This document shows, in pieces, positions 34,712-45,900 of a DNA stretch of 51,980 bases. The stretch covers positions 1 through 51,980 of the forward strand of contig CACZNC010000012.1 of the NCBI GenBank assembly GCA_902782445.1, in the 5' to 3' direction. The notes beneath the pieces are model-generated. The model made no database searches, was not told where the DNA came from, and saw only the letters and a list, made by a program, of their open reading frames with translations. A program made the position numbers and the translations under genes. Positions within the stretch are counted from its first letter, which is position 1. Each line of letters starts with the position of its first letter. Source of the stretch: an uncultured Ruminococcus sp. GTDB lineage: Bacteria; Bacillota; Clostridia; Oscillospirales; CAG-272.

Positions 34712-35131
34712 TCATCATGACCGACCGCACTCTGTCCCCTTTCAATGCGCGCCTGAATCTCTGCCGAAAGGCCGCAGGATTTATCCTGCGCATGTTTCAG
34801 CTGCACGACCGGCGATCAAGCGCGGTTGGCTCCATGTTCAAGCTCGTCCGGTTTGAATCTGTAAAAGCCCGCGAGGACCGCCCCATTTACCAGCTGCACC
34901 CCCGCGCGCCTCCCTGAATCCCAGCGAAGCGCTCCCATTCAAAAACCCAAAAATCCCGCACTGCACGCCCCTCGATGCGGACAAACACGGCGGACGGTCT
35001 ACTAGCCACTCCTCATTCCTCCTTCTCTCCGCAACTCGCACAGCATCCTGACGGTTTTGGGGCCCGAAATCCCCCCCGCCGGGGCATTCCGCCGAAAAAA
35101 GCCGCTTCCCGTCCCTTTTTGCGCAAACGCC

Positions 35132-35160
35132 TTGACATTGGGGGAAAAACGCGATACAAT
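35132..35160 (+). promoter_or_regulatory. Sigma-A promoter of the potABCD operon
   Basis: TTGACA at 35132-35137, a 17-bp spacer and TACAAT at 35155-35160. The nearest credible start codon is 470 nt away. Confidence 0.8.
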
Positions 35161-35166
35161 AAGAAA

Positions 35167-35635
35167 TGACTTTTGCATCTGTGCTGACACGTTCTCCGCC
35201 GCAAAGGACGGAGGGCGAACAAAACATCGGAACCGGCGGCGTAAAATATACGGAGGGGGTTGTCAGTGCCCCGGCCGTAAAGCATAACCCGCCCGGCGGT
35301 GCCCGTCCGCAGTCTGTACAGGAACTGAATATTCGATGTTCACATCCGGCAGTTTGAACAAAACCGTGACGCGGATCGCCGCGTCTGAGAAATCGCAGCG
35401 TGCGCCGGCCTCTTTCGGGTCGGGAACGCGGGAACTCTTTGCGGGGGCTGCGGTTCGCCGGGTGTGGGTCTCGCGCAGAGCTGGATTTCGGCTTACGCGG
35501 AGTCCGTCGGAAACAGGCTCGAACCCCGGCAGAAGAACGCCGGAGCGAAGGGCGCCGTTTCCCGATGGCGGACTCCTGGAGATCCCCTTTTTCGGGATTT
35601 CCGGTGATACCTTTGCCGCAAAGGGGGATGCAAAA
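35167..35635 (+). promoter_or_regulatory. Long 5' leader of the potABCD operon
   Basis: About 470 nt lie between the promoter and the TTG start of potA. The leader is GC-rich and has several stems, for example CCGGC/GCCGG near 35535-35555 and ATCCC/GGGAT flanking a T-run near 35580. I match no known riboswitch class by eye. Short frames inside it, such as one from 35166, have no supporting features. It may hold a regulatory RNA. Confidence 0.4.
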
Positions 35636-36802
35636 TTGAACGAAAAAAATATCATCGAGCTGAAAAACATTACCGTCCGGTTTGACGGGGAGACCATCCT
35701 CGACAACCTGAATCTGTCCATCCGGGACGGAGAGTTCGTCACGCTGCTCGGCTCGTCCGGGTGCGGCAAGACGACCACCCTGCGCATCATCGCGGGATTT
35801 CTCGAACCCGACGAGGGAGAGGTGTTTTTCGGCGACAAGAACATGAATGGTGTTCCCGCCCACAAACGCGAGGTCAACACCATTTTTCAGCGTTATGCCC
35901 TGTTCCCGCACTACAACGTCTTCGACAACGTGGCCTACGGACTGAAGGTGCGCCACCTGCCGAAGGCCGAGATCGAGGAACGGGTCCGCGATATGCTCCG
36001 CCTCGTCAACCTCGAGGGATTTGCCAAACGCCCGGTCTCGAAGCTCTCCGGCGGCCAGCAGCAGAGAGTCGCCATCGCCCGGGCCCTCGTGCTCAAGCCG
36101 AAGGTCCTGCTCCTCGACGAGCCCCTCTCCGCCCTCGACGCCAAACTCCGCAAGGATATGCAGGTGGAACTGCGCAACATCCAGCAGGCCACGGGCATCA
36201 CCTTCGTCTTCGTCACCCACGACCAGGAAGAGGCGCTCTCCATGTCCGACACCGTGGTCGTCATGAACGAGGGCCGCGTCCAGCAGATCGGCTCCCCCGT
36301 CGATATCTACAACGAGCCCGAGAATGCCTTCGTCGCGGACTTCATCGGCGAGTCCAACATCCTCGACGGCGTCATGAAGGCCGACTACAAAGCCTCCTTC
36401 TCCGGCAAGACCTTCCAGTGCGTCGACAGCGGATTCGCCCCCGGGGAGGCCGTGGATATCGTCGTGCGGCCCGAGGACGTGGACATCGTGAAGCCCGAGG
36501 ACGGGATGCTCCGTGGCATCGTCACCTCCGTCACCTTCCTCGGCGTCCACTACGAGATCATCGTCGATATCGGCGGCTTCAAGTGGATGATCCAGACCAC
36601 CGACTACGCGGCCGTGGGGGACACCGTCGGCCTGTCCATCGACCCCGACGCCATCCACGTCATGAAGAAATCGAAGTACTCCGGCCTCTACGGGGACTAC
36701 TCCACCTTCTCCGACGAGATGGAGGAAATGAACCAGATGTCCGAGGAGCTCGCCGAAGAACTCTCCGAAGAGCTCTCCGACTCCGGGGACAAAGAGGAAT
36801 AA
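35636..36802 (+). CDS. potA: Polyamine (spermidine/putrescine) ABC transporter ATP-binding protein
   Basis: The protein has 388 residues from a TTG start at 35636 with AAGGGGGA upstream; the nearer ATG at 35628 stops at once. Walker A is GSSGCGKTT, the signature [15 protein letters not shown] and Walker [18 protein letters not shown]-type regulatory domain with [18 protein letters not shown] follows, and the last 25 residues are Glu/Leu/Ser-rich with repeats of ELSEE. It drives polyamine uptake with PotB, PotC and PotD, encoded next in the same direction. The family resemblance is strong. Confidence 0.95.
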   Translation: MNEKNIIELKNITVRFDGETILDNLNLSIRDGEFVTLLGSSGCGKTTTLRIIAGFLEPDEGEVFFGDKNMNGVPAHKREVNTIFQRYALFPHYNVFDNVAYGLKVRHLPKAEIEERVRDMLRLVNLEGFAKRPVSKLSGGQQQRVAIARALVLKPKVLLLDEPLSALDAKLRKDMQVELRNIQQATGITFVFVTHDQEEALSMSDTVVVMNEGRVQQIGSPVDIYNEPENAFVADFIGESNILDGVMKADYKASFSGKTFQCVDSGFAPGEAVDIVVRPEDVDIVKPEDGMLRGIVTSVTFLGVHYEIIVDIGGFKWMIQTTDYAAVGDTVGLSIDPDAIHVMKKSKYSGLYGDYSTFSDEMEEMNQMSEELAEELSEELSDSGDKEE

Positions 36803-36814
36803 GGGGGAAGACCG

Positions 36815-37639
36815 ATGAAACAACGCTCCCTCCTCCAGCGGATCATAGGTGCGCCCTACGTCCTCTGGGCCGCCATCTTCATCGTGGTCCCGCTCTTCAT
36901 CGTCGCCTACTATTCCTTCACCGATCCGAACGGCGCCCCGACCCTCGCCAATATCAAAAACCTCGGCGAGTACGGCCCGATCTTCCGGGACTCCATCCTC
37001 TACTCCCTCGCCGCCACCGTCATTTCCCTCGTGCTCGCCTACCCCTTCGCCTATGTCATGAGCCGCAAGCGCGAGAAGACCCAGCAGATCATGATGGTTC
37101 TCGTCATGCTCCCCATGTGGATGAGCCTGCTCATTCTCACCTATTCGTGGATGAACATCCTCGAGCGCAACGGCATCATCAACACCCTGCTCTCGAAGAT
37201 CGGCGCGGGTCCCCTCACCCTCATCGGAACGCCCGGAGCCGTCATCTTCGGCATGGTCTACAACTATATCCCGTATATGATCCTCCCGATCTACTCCGTC
37301 ATGGCGAAGATCGAACCCTCGGTCCTCGAAGCGGCGGAAGACCTCGGATCCGGCGGCCTCTCGAAGCTCTACCGTGTGATCCTGCCCCTGTCCATGCCCG
37401 GCGTGGTCTCCGGCATCACGATGGTCTTCGTCCCCTCCGTCAGCACCTTCTATATCAGCCAGAAGCTCGGCGACGGCAAGATCCTTCTGGTGGGCGACAT
37501 CATCGAGCGGCAGATCCAGGCCCAGAACAACTACAATATGGGCGCGGCCCTGTCCCTCGTTCTGATGGTCATCATCGTCCTCTCCATGGCCCTCATGAAG
37601 CTCTTCGCCGGGGACACGGACGAAAATCTGTACGTGTGA
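36815..37639 (+). CDS. potB: Polyamine ABC transporter permease PotB
   Basis: The protein has 274 residues and six membrane helices. The permease EAA loop reads EPSVLEAAEDLGSGGLSKLY near residue 175, the contact site for PotA. The start 12 bp after potA follows GGGGGAAG. It pairs with PotC to form the channel. Confidence 0.94.
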   Translation: MKQRSLLQRIIGAPYVLWAAIFIVVPLFIVAYYSFTDPNGAPTLANIKNLGEYGPIFRDSILYSLAATVISLVLAYPFAYVMSRKREKTQQIMMVLVMLPMWMSLLILTYSWMNILERNGIINTLLSKIGAGPLTLIGTPGAVIFGMVYNYIPYMILPIYSVMAKIEPSVLEAAEDLGSGGLSKLYRVILPLSMPGVVSGITMVFVPSVSTFYISQKLGDGKILLVGDIIERQIQAQNNYNMGAALSLVLMVIIVLSMALMKLFAGDTDENLYV

Positions 37640-37652
37640 GGAGGGCGGAAAC

Positions 37653-38453
37653 GTGAAAAAAGCAATCGGCAATATCTTCGTCGGGATCATCTACTTCCTG
37701 CTCTACCTCCCCCTGCTCGTCATGGTGATCTTCTCCTTCAACGAGGGCAGAAGCACCTCCGTGTTCAAGGGATTTTCCGGCAAGTGGTACGTTGAGCTCT
37801 TCACCAATTCCTCCGATATCGGGATCCCCGTGCGGAACACCCTCTTCCTCGCCGTCCTCGCCGCCGTGATCGCCACGGTGATCGGGACAGCCGCCGCGGT
37901 GTATATCTACTATGTCCGCTCGAAGACCTGGAAGAATACCTTAAACACTGTTACCAATATCCCCATGATGAACCCCGACATCGTCACGGGCGTCTCCCTG
38001 ATGCTCCTCTTCGTCTTCGTCGGCCGGCTCGTCGGCGCGCTCAATTCCCTCAATTTCTTCACCCTGCTCATCGCCCATATCACCTTCAATATCCCCTACG
38101 TCATTCTGAACGTCCTGCCCAAGCTCAACCAGACCGACCCCCATCTCTCGGAGGCCGCGCAGGATCTCGGCTCCACCCCCACCGAGGCGTTCTTCCGGGT
38201 GGTGCTCCCCTCCATCATGTCCGGGGTGACCTCCGGGTTCATGATGGCCTTCACCCTGTCCCTCGACGACTTCGTCATCAGCTACTACACCACCGGCACG
38301 GATTTCCAGACGCTTCCGCTCTTCGTGTTCAATATGGTGAAGAAGCCGGTGAAGCCGAATATTTACGCCCTGTACAGCATCATCTTCCTGCTCGTGCTCG
38401 CCGTGCTGCTGTTCACCAATATCTCCGGGGCGAAGGAGAAGAGGAAAAAATAA
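37653..38453 (+). CDS. potC: Polyamine ABC transporter permease PotC
   Basis: The protein has 266 residues, six helices and the EAA loop DPHLSEAAQDLGSTPTEAFF. The TLSLDDFVISYYTTG segment is typical of PotC. It starts with GTG 13 bp after potB, after GGAGGGCGG. The C-terminus is basic (AKEKRKK). Confidence 0.94.
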   Translation: MKKAIGNIFVGIIYFLLYLPLLVMVIFSFNEGRSTSVFKGFSGKWYVELFTNSSDIGIPVRNTLFLAVLAAVIATVIGTAAAVYIYYVRSKTWKNTLNTVTNIPMMNPDIVTGVSLMLLFVFVGRLVGALNSLNFFTLLIAHITFNIPYVILNVLPKLNQTDPHLSEAAQDLGSTPTEAFFRVVLPSIMSGVTSGFMMAFTLSLDDFVISYYTTGTDFQTLPLFVFNMVKKPVKPNIYALYSIIFLLVLAVLLFTNISGAKEKRKK

Positions 38454-38531
38454 ATCCTCGAACGCCCCCGTGAAATTCCTGATCCCGAAACCGACTTCGT
38501 ACAATTTCAATCCCGATAGGAGAACACAGAA

Positions 38532-39641
38532 TTGAAAAAACTTCTTTCCATCCTGCTGGCCGTCCTCATGGCCGCCGTCCCCGTCTCCCTCTCTTCCTGC
38601 GGCTCCAACACCGCCATCGAATCCCCCCGGGCGACCTATACCCGCGACCTCGCCGGGACCACCGTCAACGTCTTCAACTGGGGCGAGTATATCTCCGACG
38701 GCTCCGAAGGTTCCCTCAACGTCAACAAGGCCTTCGAAGCCCTCACCGGCATCCACGTCAATTACAGCTTCTACGACTCCAACGAATCCATGTACGGCAA
38801 GCTGAAATCCGGCGCGGTGTCCTACGACGTCATCATCCCCTCCGACTATATGATCGAGCGGCTCATCAAGGAGGACATGCTCCAGCCCCTCGACTACGCG
38901 AAACTCACCAACTACGACCTCATCGACCCCCAGTACAAGAACCTCTTCTTCGACCCCGACAACACGTACAGCGTGCCCTATAACGTCGGCCTCGTCGGTC
39001 TGATCTACAACACCACGATGGTCGAAGGCACCCCCGACAGCTGGGCCATCATGTGGGACGAGAAGTACAAGGACAATATCCTCACCTTCGATAACCCGAG
39101 AGACGCCTTCGGCATCGCGCAGTTTCTGATCGGCGTGGACGTCAACTCCGAGAACAAGGCCGACTGGGACGCCGCCGCCGAAAAGCTCAAGGAGCAGAAC
39201 AAGGTGCTCCAGGGCCGCGTCATGGACCAGGTGTTCGCCAAGATGGAAGGAGGCAACGCCGCCATCGCTCCGTACTACGCCGGGGACTACCACGTCATGA
39301 AGTCCAACAACCCCGACCTCGCCTTCGTCTACCCGAAGGAGGGCACCAATATCTTCGTCGACTCCGCCTGCGTCCCGAAGAACGCCGTGAACTACGAGGC
39401 AGCCCTGATGTATATCAACTTCCTCATGGAGCCCGAAGTCGCTCTCGCCAACGCCGAATATATCTGCTACGCCAGCCCGAACACCGCGGTCGCCAATAAT
39501 CCCGACTACGAGTTTTACGGCGACGAGATCCTCTATCCCACCGAGGAGTCGAGACCGGTCTGCGAGTATTTCCACGACATCGACCCCGAGATCCGCAGCT
39601 ATTACGAAAAGCTCTGGGAGTCCGTGATCCTGGATTCTTAA
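38532..39641 (+). CDS. potD: Polyamine-binding lipoprotein PotD
   Basis: The protein has 369 residues. A TTG start is followed by a signal peptide ending in the lipobox SLSSC, so it is anchored outside the membrane. The mature part opens VNVFNWGEYISDG, the usual PotD start, and has TPDSWAIMWDEKYKDNI. It delivers spermidine or putrescine to PotBC. The 78-bp gap after potC has AGGAGAA as ribosome site. Confidence 0.95.
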   Translation: MKKLLSILLAVLMAAVPVSLSSCGSNTAIESPRATYTRDLAGTTVNVFNWGEYISDGSEGSLNVNKAFEALTGIHVNYSFYDSNESMYGKLKSGAVSYDVIIPSDYMIERLIKEDMLQPLDYAKLTNYDLIDPQYKNLFFDPDNTYSVPYNVGLVGLIYNTTMVEGTPDSWAIMWDEKYKDNILTFDNPRDAFGIAQFLIGVDVNSENKADWDAAAEKLKEQNKVLQGRVMDQVFAKMEGGNAAIAPYYAGDYHVMKSNNPDLAFVYPKEGTNIFVDSACVPKNAVNYEAALMYINFLMEPEVALANAEYICYASPNTAVANNPDYEFYGDEILYPTEESRPVCEYFHDIDPEIRSYYEKLWESVILDS

Positions 39642-39732
39642 GCCGGACACCGCAAAGGTTTCGCAGATAAGCTGCAGCCTCCGGTAAACTCCGATCCACC
39701 CCGCGCAGAACCGTTCCGCGGCCTCTTTGTTC

Positions 39733-39757
39733 AGGTCGTCCCGGGACGGTTTTTTCT
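39733..39757 (+). terminator. Likely terminator of the potABCD operon
   Basis: The palindrome CGTCCCGGGACG is followed by G and six T. The stem is short, so the efficiency is unsure. The rest of 39642-39988 holds the next promoter and leader. Confidence 0.5.
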
Positions 39758-39854
39758 TCTTTGTGATCCTGCACAAAACCGCCTCTTTCCCGCCTCCCCG
39801 AACGGGCGGATCGGAGAAAAATCTTCCGCTCCGGCGAGGCGTCCGATTCCGTTC

Positions 39855-39883
39855 TTGCTTTTTTCCGGAAATTGTGCTATAAT
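39855..39883 (+). promoter_or_regulatory. Sigma-A promoter of the subtilase gene
   Basis: TTGCTT at 39855-39860, a 17-bp spacer and an extended TGCTATAAT with the hexamer at 39878-39883. Confidence 0.75.
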
Positions 39884-39988
39884 ATGCTTTAACCTTGATC
39901 GTGTTTCCCCCTGCTGCTGCGGCGGGGAATCCCTCATTTTGAGTGTCCTCCGAAGTCTGTGCCGACGGGGGACGAAAGGAGTTTTTAT

Positions 39989-42900
39989 ATGACGAAGAAC
40001 AAGGGGCTCAGGCGGATTCTGGCGGCTCTTCTCAGCGGCGCGATGCTGGCGGGACTGTACCCGGCGGGCGCGTCCGCGAAGGAACCGCGGATCATCGAAC
40101 CGAAACAGGCGATCCAGGCCGGGACGGCGCTTGATTTGAAAGACCGGTCCGCCAACCGCCGCGACGCCAGGAAAGCGGGGGATCTGCCCGCTGCCAAACC
40201 CGCGTACAACAACAGCGACGTCGTCCGCGTCTCCGTGATCCTCGACGGCGCGTCCACCCTCGACAAAGGGTACGACGCGGAAGATCTCACCGGAAACAGC
40301 GCGGCCGTCCGCTACCGCGAAAACCTGAAAAAGGTCCAGAACGACCTGACCGAAAAAATCTCGAAAAACATCCTCGGCGGCAGAAAGCTCGACGTCGTCT
40401 GGAACCTCACCTTCGCCGCGAACCTCGTCTCCGCGAACGTGGAGTACGGCAAGATCGGCAGGATCAAAACCATGCCCGGCGTGAAGGACGTCGTGATCGA
40501 GACCCGTTATCTCCCCGCCGTCTATCAGCGCGAGGCCGATTCGCCCTTCATGTCGACGGCGAACCCGATGGTCGGCGCTCCGGCCGCGTGGGCTTCCGAC
40601 TACACCGGAGCCGGCAGCATCGTCGCCGTCATCGACACCGGCATCGACCTCGGCCATCAGTCCTTCGACTCCGCCGCCTTCGACTACGCCCTCGGCAGGA
40701 TCGAAGAGAGCGGGAAGACCGTGGATCTTCTCACCGCGGACGAAGTGACGGCAGCGTGGGACAGCCTCAACGCCTCCCGTCTCGAAAAGACCGACCCGGC
40801 GCTGGCCTACCGGACCTCCAAGATCCCCTTCGCCGTCAACTATGTCGACGGGAACATGGAAGTCACCCACACCGGCGACAGGGAGGGCGAACACGGCTCC
40901 CATGTCGCGGGCATCGCGGCCGCCAACAAATACGTCCCGGACGGGAACGGCGGTTTTGTAAACGCCCTCGAAGCCGTCCGGACCCAGGGCGAAGCTCCCG
41001 ACGCGCAGATCCTCGTCATGAAGGTCTTCGGTCAGGGCGGCGGCGCATACGACTCCGACTATATGGCCGCGGTGGAAGACGCCCTCATCCTCGGCGCGGA
41101 CGTGGTCAACCTTTCCCTCGGTTCCTCCGCCACCGGCTACGCCTCGAACGACGAATATGCCGCCACCCTCGACAGACTCGCCGAGAGCAATGTGGTCTGG
41201 GCCGGTTCGGCGGGCAACAGCGGTTCCTGGGGCGACGAAGCCGTCCTCGGCTCCCTGTACGGCGCGGGCTATCTGTACGGCAGCGACGTGGGATACGCCA
41301 CCGTCGGCTCCCCCGGAACCTACGCGAACACCCTGTCCGTGGCCTCCGTCGACAATACCGGATTCACCGGAGAATATCTGAGCGTGGACGGGGAAATGGT
41401 GTTCTTCTCCGAGAGCAATGACTACGGGAATCCCCCCCTCGCGTCCGTCCTCGGCGGTCAGACCCTTTCCTATGTCTACCTCGACAACACCGGCGTTTCG
41501 ACGAAAACGATCGAAGTCGAAACGGGCAAATTCGACGAGGACGGCGAGCCCATCGTCGAAGAAGAGGAAGTTCAGGACCGGGATTTCTTTGCCGAAGTCG
41601 CGGAGGAGATCTCCTTCTCCGGCAAGATCGCGATGTGCAACCGCGGCGCCTCTTCCTTTACCGAGAAAGCAAACGCCGCTGCGGCTCAGGGGGCCTCTGC
41701 CGTCATCATCGGCAACAATCAGGACGGGACCATCATGATGAACCTCACCGGTTATGAGGGAGGTGTCCCCGCGGTCTCCGTCACGCAGGCCGACGCCGCC
41801 ATGATGAAGGCCGCCGGCGAGGAACATACCACCGGGAAGGGCGTCACCTACTATGTCGGCGAGCTCACAGTCTCGGCGGACGTCGGTATCAACTATGAGG
41901 CCACCGACGGACAGCAGATGAGCAGCTTCTCCTCCTGGGGCGTCCCCGGCGATCTCTCCCTGAAACCGGAGATCACGGCCCCCGGCGGCAGCATCTACTC
42001 CGTCTTCGGCTCGGCCCTGAACGACAAGGGCAAGCCCATCGGCGGCACCGACAAATACGAACGGCTGAGCGGCACGTCGATGGCGGCTCCCCAGGTGGCG
42101 GGGCTGACGGCGGTGTTCGCCCAGTACATCCGCGAGAACGGCCTCGTGGAAAAGACCGGACTCACCCAGCGTCAGCTGATCCAGAGCCTGTTCATGTCCA
42201 CAGCGGTTCCGCTCCTCGAGGAAAACGAATACTACGGGATCGAGTATTTTTATCCCGTTCTGAGACAGGGCGCGGGACTGGTTAACGTCGAAAACGCCAT
42301 GAACGCGAAGTCCTTCCTCATGATGGACTCTTCCGCCACCCCCTCCGCCGCCGACGGCAAGATCAAGGCCGAGCTCGGCGACGATCCGGACCGGAACGGC
42401 GTGTACGAGGTGACTTTCACCGTCCACAATATGAGCGACGAGGAAGTCTCGTACTCCTTCGACGGCGAATTCTTCACCCAGGATGTCTGGAGCGACGGCG
42501 AAGAATTCTATAAGGATCTGACGACTTACCCGCTGTATGCGGATATCGCATGGACGGTCGACGGGAAAGAGTTCGAGCCCGGCGACAGCGCAAGCTATGA
42601 CTTCAACGGCGACGGCCTGCTCACCCCGGCGGATATGCAGATCATCCTCGATTACGTCGTCGGGAACGCCGAAGAAGCGGATATCAGCAACTTCGACATG
42701 GCGGACCTGAACGGAAACGGGGCCGTGGATACCGACGACGCCTATCAGATCCTTCTGCTGGCGGACGAAGGGACCGTATCGGTGCCCGCCGGCGGAGAGA
42801 TCACCGTGACCGCGTCGATCACGCCGGATCCCGAAGACCTCGCATATTTCGATTTCTATTGCGGCGGCTGCGGCGTATACCTGGAAGGCTATCTGTTCGT

Positions 42901-45900
42901 GACCGAATCGGATTCCGAAGACGGCGCGCTGGGCGTGGAGCACTCCATTCCGGTCCTCGGCTACTACGGCAGCTGGTCCGAACCCTCCATGTTCGACAAG
43001 AACAACTGTCTGGAGAACGATTACCGGATCGAGACCCGTCTCCCATATATGTATGAACCCCTCGAGGGCGAAATGGTCGGCGGTTTCTTCATGAAGCAGG
43101 AAGGCAGCACCGATTCGTACTTCCTGGGCGGAAACCCGTGGGGAGCGGCTTACGATTTCGACGTATTATCCCACGACTTCTGTTACTCTCCCGAGCGGAA
43201 CGCCGTCAATACGGAGAACGCGCGGATCGCCTTCGTCCGGTACACGCAGATCCGCAATTCCTCCGCCGGACTCTTCACCGTGACCGACGCCGAGGGCAAT
43301 GTCCTCTATGAGAAATTCATCGACGGCGATACCGGCGCGTATTACTCGGATTCCAGCCTGGAATGGATGGATACGGTCAAGAAGATCGCCGTCTCCCCCG
43401 ACCTCAGCTCCTTAGAAGAAGGGGACACCTTCGTTCTGAAGCTGGTTCTCGCTCCCGAATATTACGGGAACGGGGACTCCATTGACTGGGACGCCCTCGG
43501 GAAAGGCGCGGTCATGGAACTCCCGCTGACCGTCGACAACACCGCCCCCGTCTTTACGAAGGAACCCGCCGTTACGAAGGACGACGAGGGCAATCCGGTC
43601 CTGACCTTTGCCGTGAAGGACAATCAGTATATCGCGGGCATGTACGTCGGAGACTGGAAAGACAATCTGATCGGCGACTCCGGCTCCGAGTACGGGAAGG
43701 CTCCCGGCAGCGAATACGAGTACGAAGTGTCCCTGGCCGGAGAGGATGAAAAAATCGACTATTCCCGCCTCCTCATCGAAGTCACCGACTACGCCGGGAA
43801 CACCCTCAGCCGCAAGCTGAACCTCACCGGCGAGGATCTGGGCGACGACTACGCGCTCACGATCAGCAGCGAGGAACTGAACCTCCTCGTCTATACCTCC
43901 GCCGCTCTTACCGTGACCGCGGAACCCTGGGGCAGACCGGACGAGGTGAAGTGGACTTCCGCTGACGAGAAGGTCGCCGCAGTTGACGAAAACGGCATCG
44001 TGACCGCGGTCGGCAAGGGCGAAACCGTTATCACCGCCACCTCCGTGAACGGGCTTTATCCTGAGACTTCCGTCACCTGCAAGGTCAAAGTCGACGCGTT
44101 CCCGCTCTTCGGCGCCCTTCAGGACGAGGAAGGCAATCCGCTCCTGTTCAGCTGGGATCCCGCACGGGAGAAGACCTGGTCGAAGTACAAGCCCCTCGAC
44201 GCGGAATTCACCGCCGCCGCCTTCAACAGCATGGGCGACCAGCACCTGTATCTGCAGGACTGGCAAGGCATTCTGCACGAAGTGGACAGCGCGGACTGGA
44301 CCACGATCGAGACCTCCGACGGTCCCAGCGCATTCGGCGCGCCGATGGAGGATATCGAGTTCGCATACGCGTACAACCGTGAAAACGACGCGAGAGCAGC
44401 GGTCGGCATCTACGGAGGGTATTTCCTTCTCAGCGAAGATATCATGGACAATACCTTCACCAACGGCTGGGGCCTGGGAGACTATCTGAGCGTGTGGACC
44501 GGAGCCTCCTCGTTTGTCGCAGTCGCATGGGCAGGTTTTGAAAAGGAAACGGGATGTGATGTCTTCTACGTCCTCGACGACGCCGGGGCTGTCTGGGGCA
44601 TGTATGTCGACGTTGAAAACGGAACTCTGGACATCGAGCTGTACGGCACCGATCTGGAATTTACCTGCGCCCCGCTGGACGACGACGAGCCGATGGGCAA
44701 CTCCATGATCCTCGGCGACGACGGATGCCTCTACCTCTCCCATTACGACAGCGAAGCCGACACCAGCGTATTCTACGCGCTGATTTACGAGCCCGAATTC
44801 GAGTATGACGAGGAAGCGGAAGAGTATTACCCCGGATTCTACGCGACCCCCTTCGGCAATGTCGGAAAAGGCGTGTGGCCCGCGTTCCTTCTGACCGCCG
44901 ATCTCTCCGAGCCCGAAAAGCCCGGGGAAGAGCAGGAGCCGGAAGCCGGGAGCTTCGCGAAGAAGTTCGCCCTGAAATCCGCTTCTCCCTCTCTCCGCTC
45001 CGCCCCGAAGTCCCCCGTGGACATTGTGAAGCAGGGGATCGCCCGTCTCGAGGGTATGGACGCCGCGGACTATCTGGAGAATGCCCGCGTGATCGGGACC
45101 GTTCAGATGCAGTCCTTCTCCGCGAACACCCCCGCTCCGACCGGCGGACTGAACGCCGTTTCCGCAGAGATCCCTCCGCGTACTTCCGATGAGACCGAGC
45201 CCGGAGAACCCGCGGAAGAGGCGGCACCCACCGGCGGAAACGCTGTCCGCACCGTGGTCGTCACCGCCGACGAGGACACCCACAACGGCCTCCGCACGGT
45301 GGAATACGACGAAACCCTTGCATTCAGCGGCGTCAAGACCTTCACCCAGTACGGATCCGTCCGTGTCGACGAAGAGAACCGCACCGTCACCTTCGGGTAT
45401 GTCAGCAGAGACGCGATCACCGTGGGCAGGACTCTCGCCGAGGTGACCTTCACGGTGAAGGACGGCGAATTCTACGGCAATGTCTCCGTGAGCGATTCCG
45501 AGGCAAACGGCGGCGCGGGCACCGTGATCGGTACGGTGATCGTGGGACACAGGACCGTGTCCTCCGCGCCGGTGTTCTACTGGAGCGCGAAGTACAACTC
45601 CGCGGTGGCGGTCTTCACCTTCGAAGACGACGGCTCCACGGTGGAGATCCCCTGCGAGACCGTGATCGACGAATCGGCGTACAGGCCCGCCGGCGAGAAT
45701 CAGGACGGCCGGGTGGTCTATACCGCCACGGTCACGGGTCCGAACGGCGAGACCTACACCGAAGCGAAGGAAGAACCCATCCCCGCCATCGGTCCCCAGA
45801 ACATCTTCACCACCTCTCCCGAAGTGCCCTCCCAGTTCCTGCGCGACGTGAGAAGCTACCTCCTGCCGGTTAAGAAGCAGGAAGCGGAAAGCGCGAAGGA

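Larger units (their letters stand above)
34080..34985. repeat. Intergenic parS-bearing repeat R4 (two inverted arms, two parS sites)
   Basis: The left arm is about 34080-34323 and the right arm about 34743-34985 in reverse complement. Each carries the alternative middle module with GCAGGAT and ATCCTGC as a stem, where R1-R3 have GCATTGGC and GCCAATGC. A parS-like site lies at the inner end of each arm. A 177-bp element with 11-bp inverted ends lies between the two sites. The right arm faces the pot promoter and not a gene end, the one exception to the usual placement. Confidence 0.8.

Noticed and set aside
34838..37690. Very long minus-strand frame across the pot leader and potAB
   Set aside because: It is low-complexity His/Asp/Gly-rich translation opposite clear pot genes.
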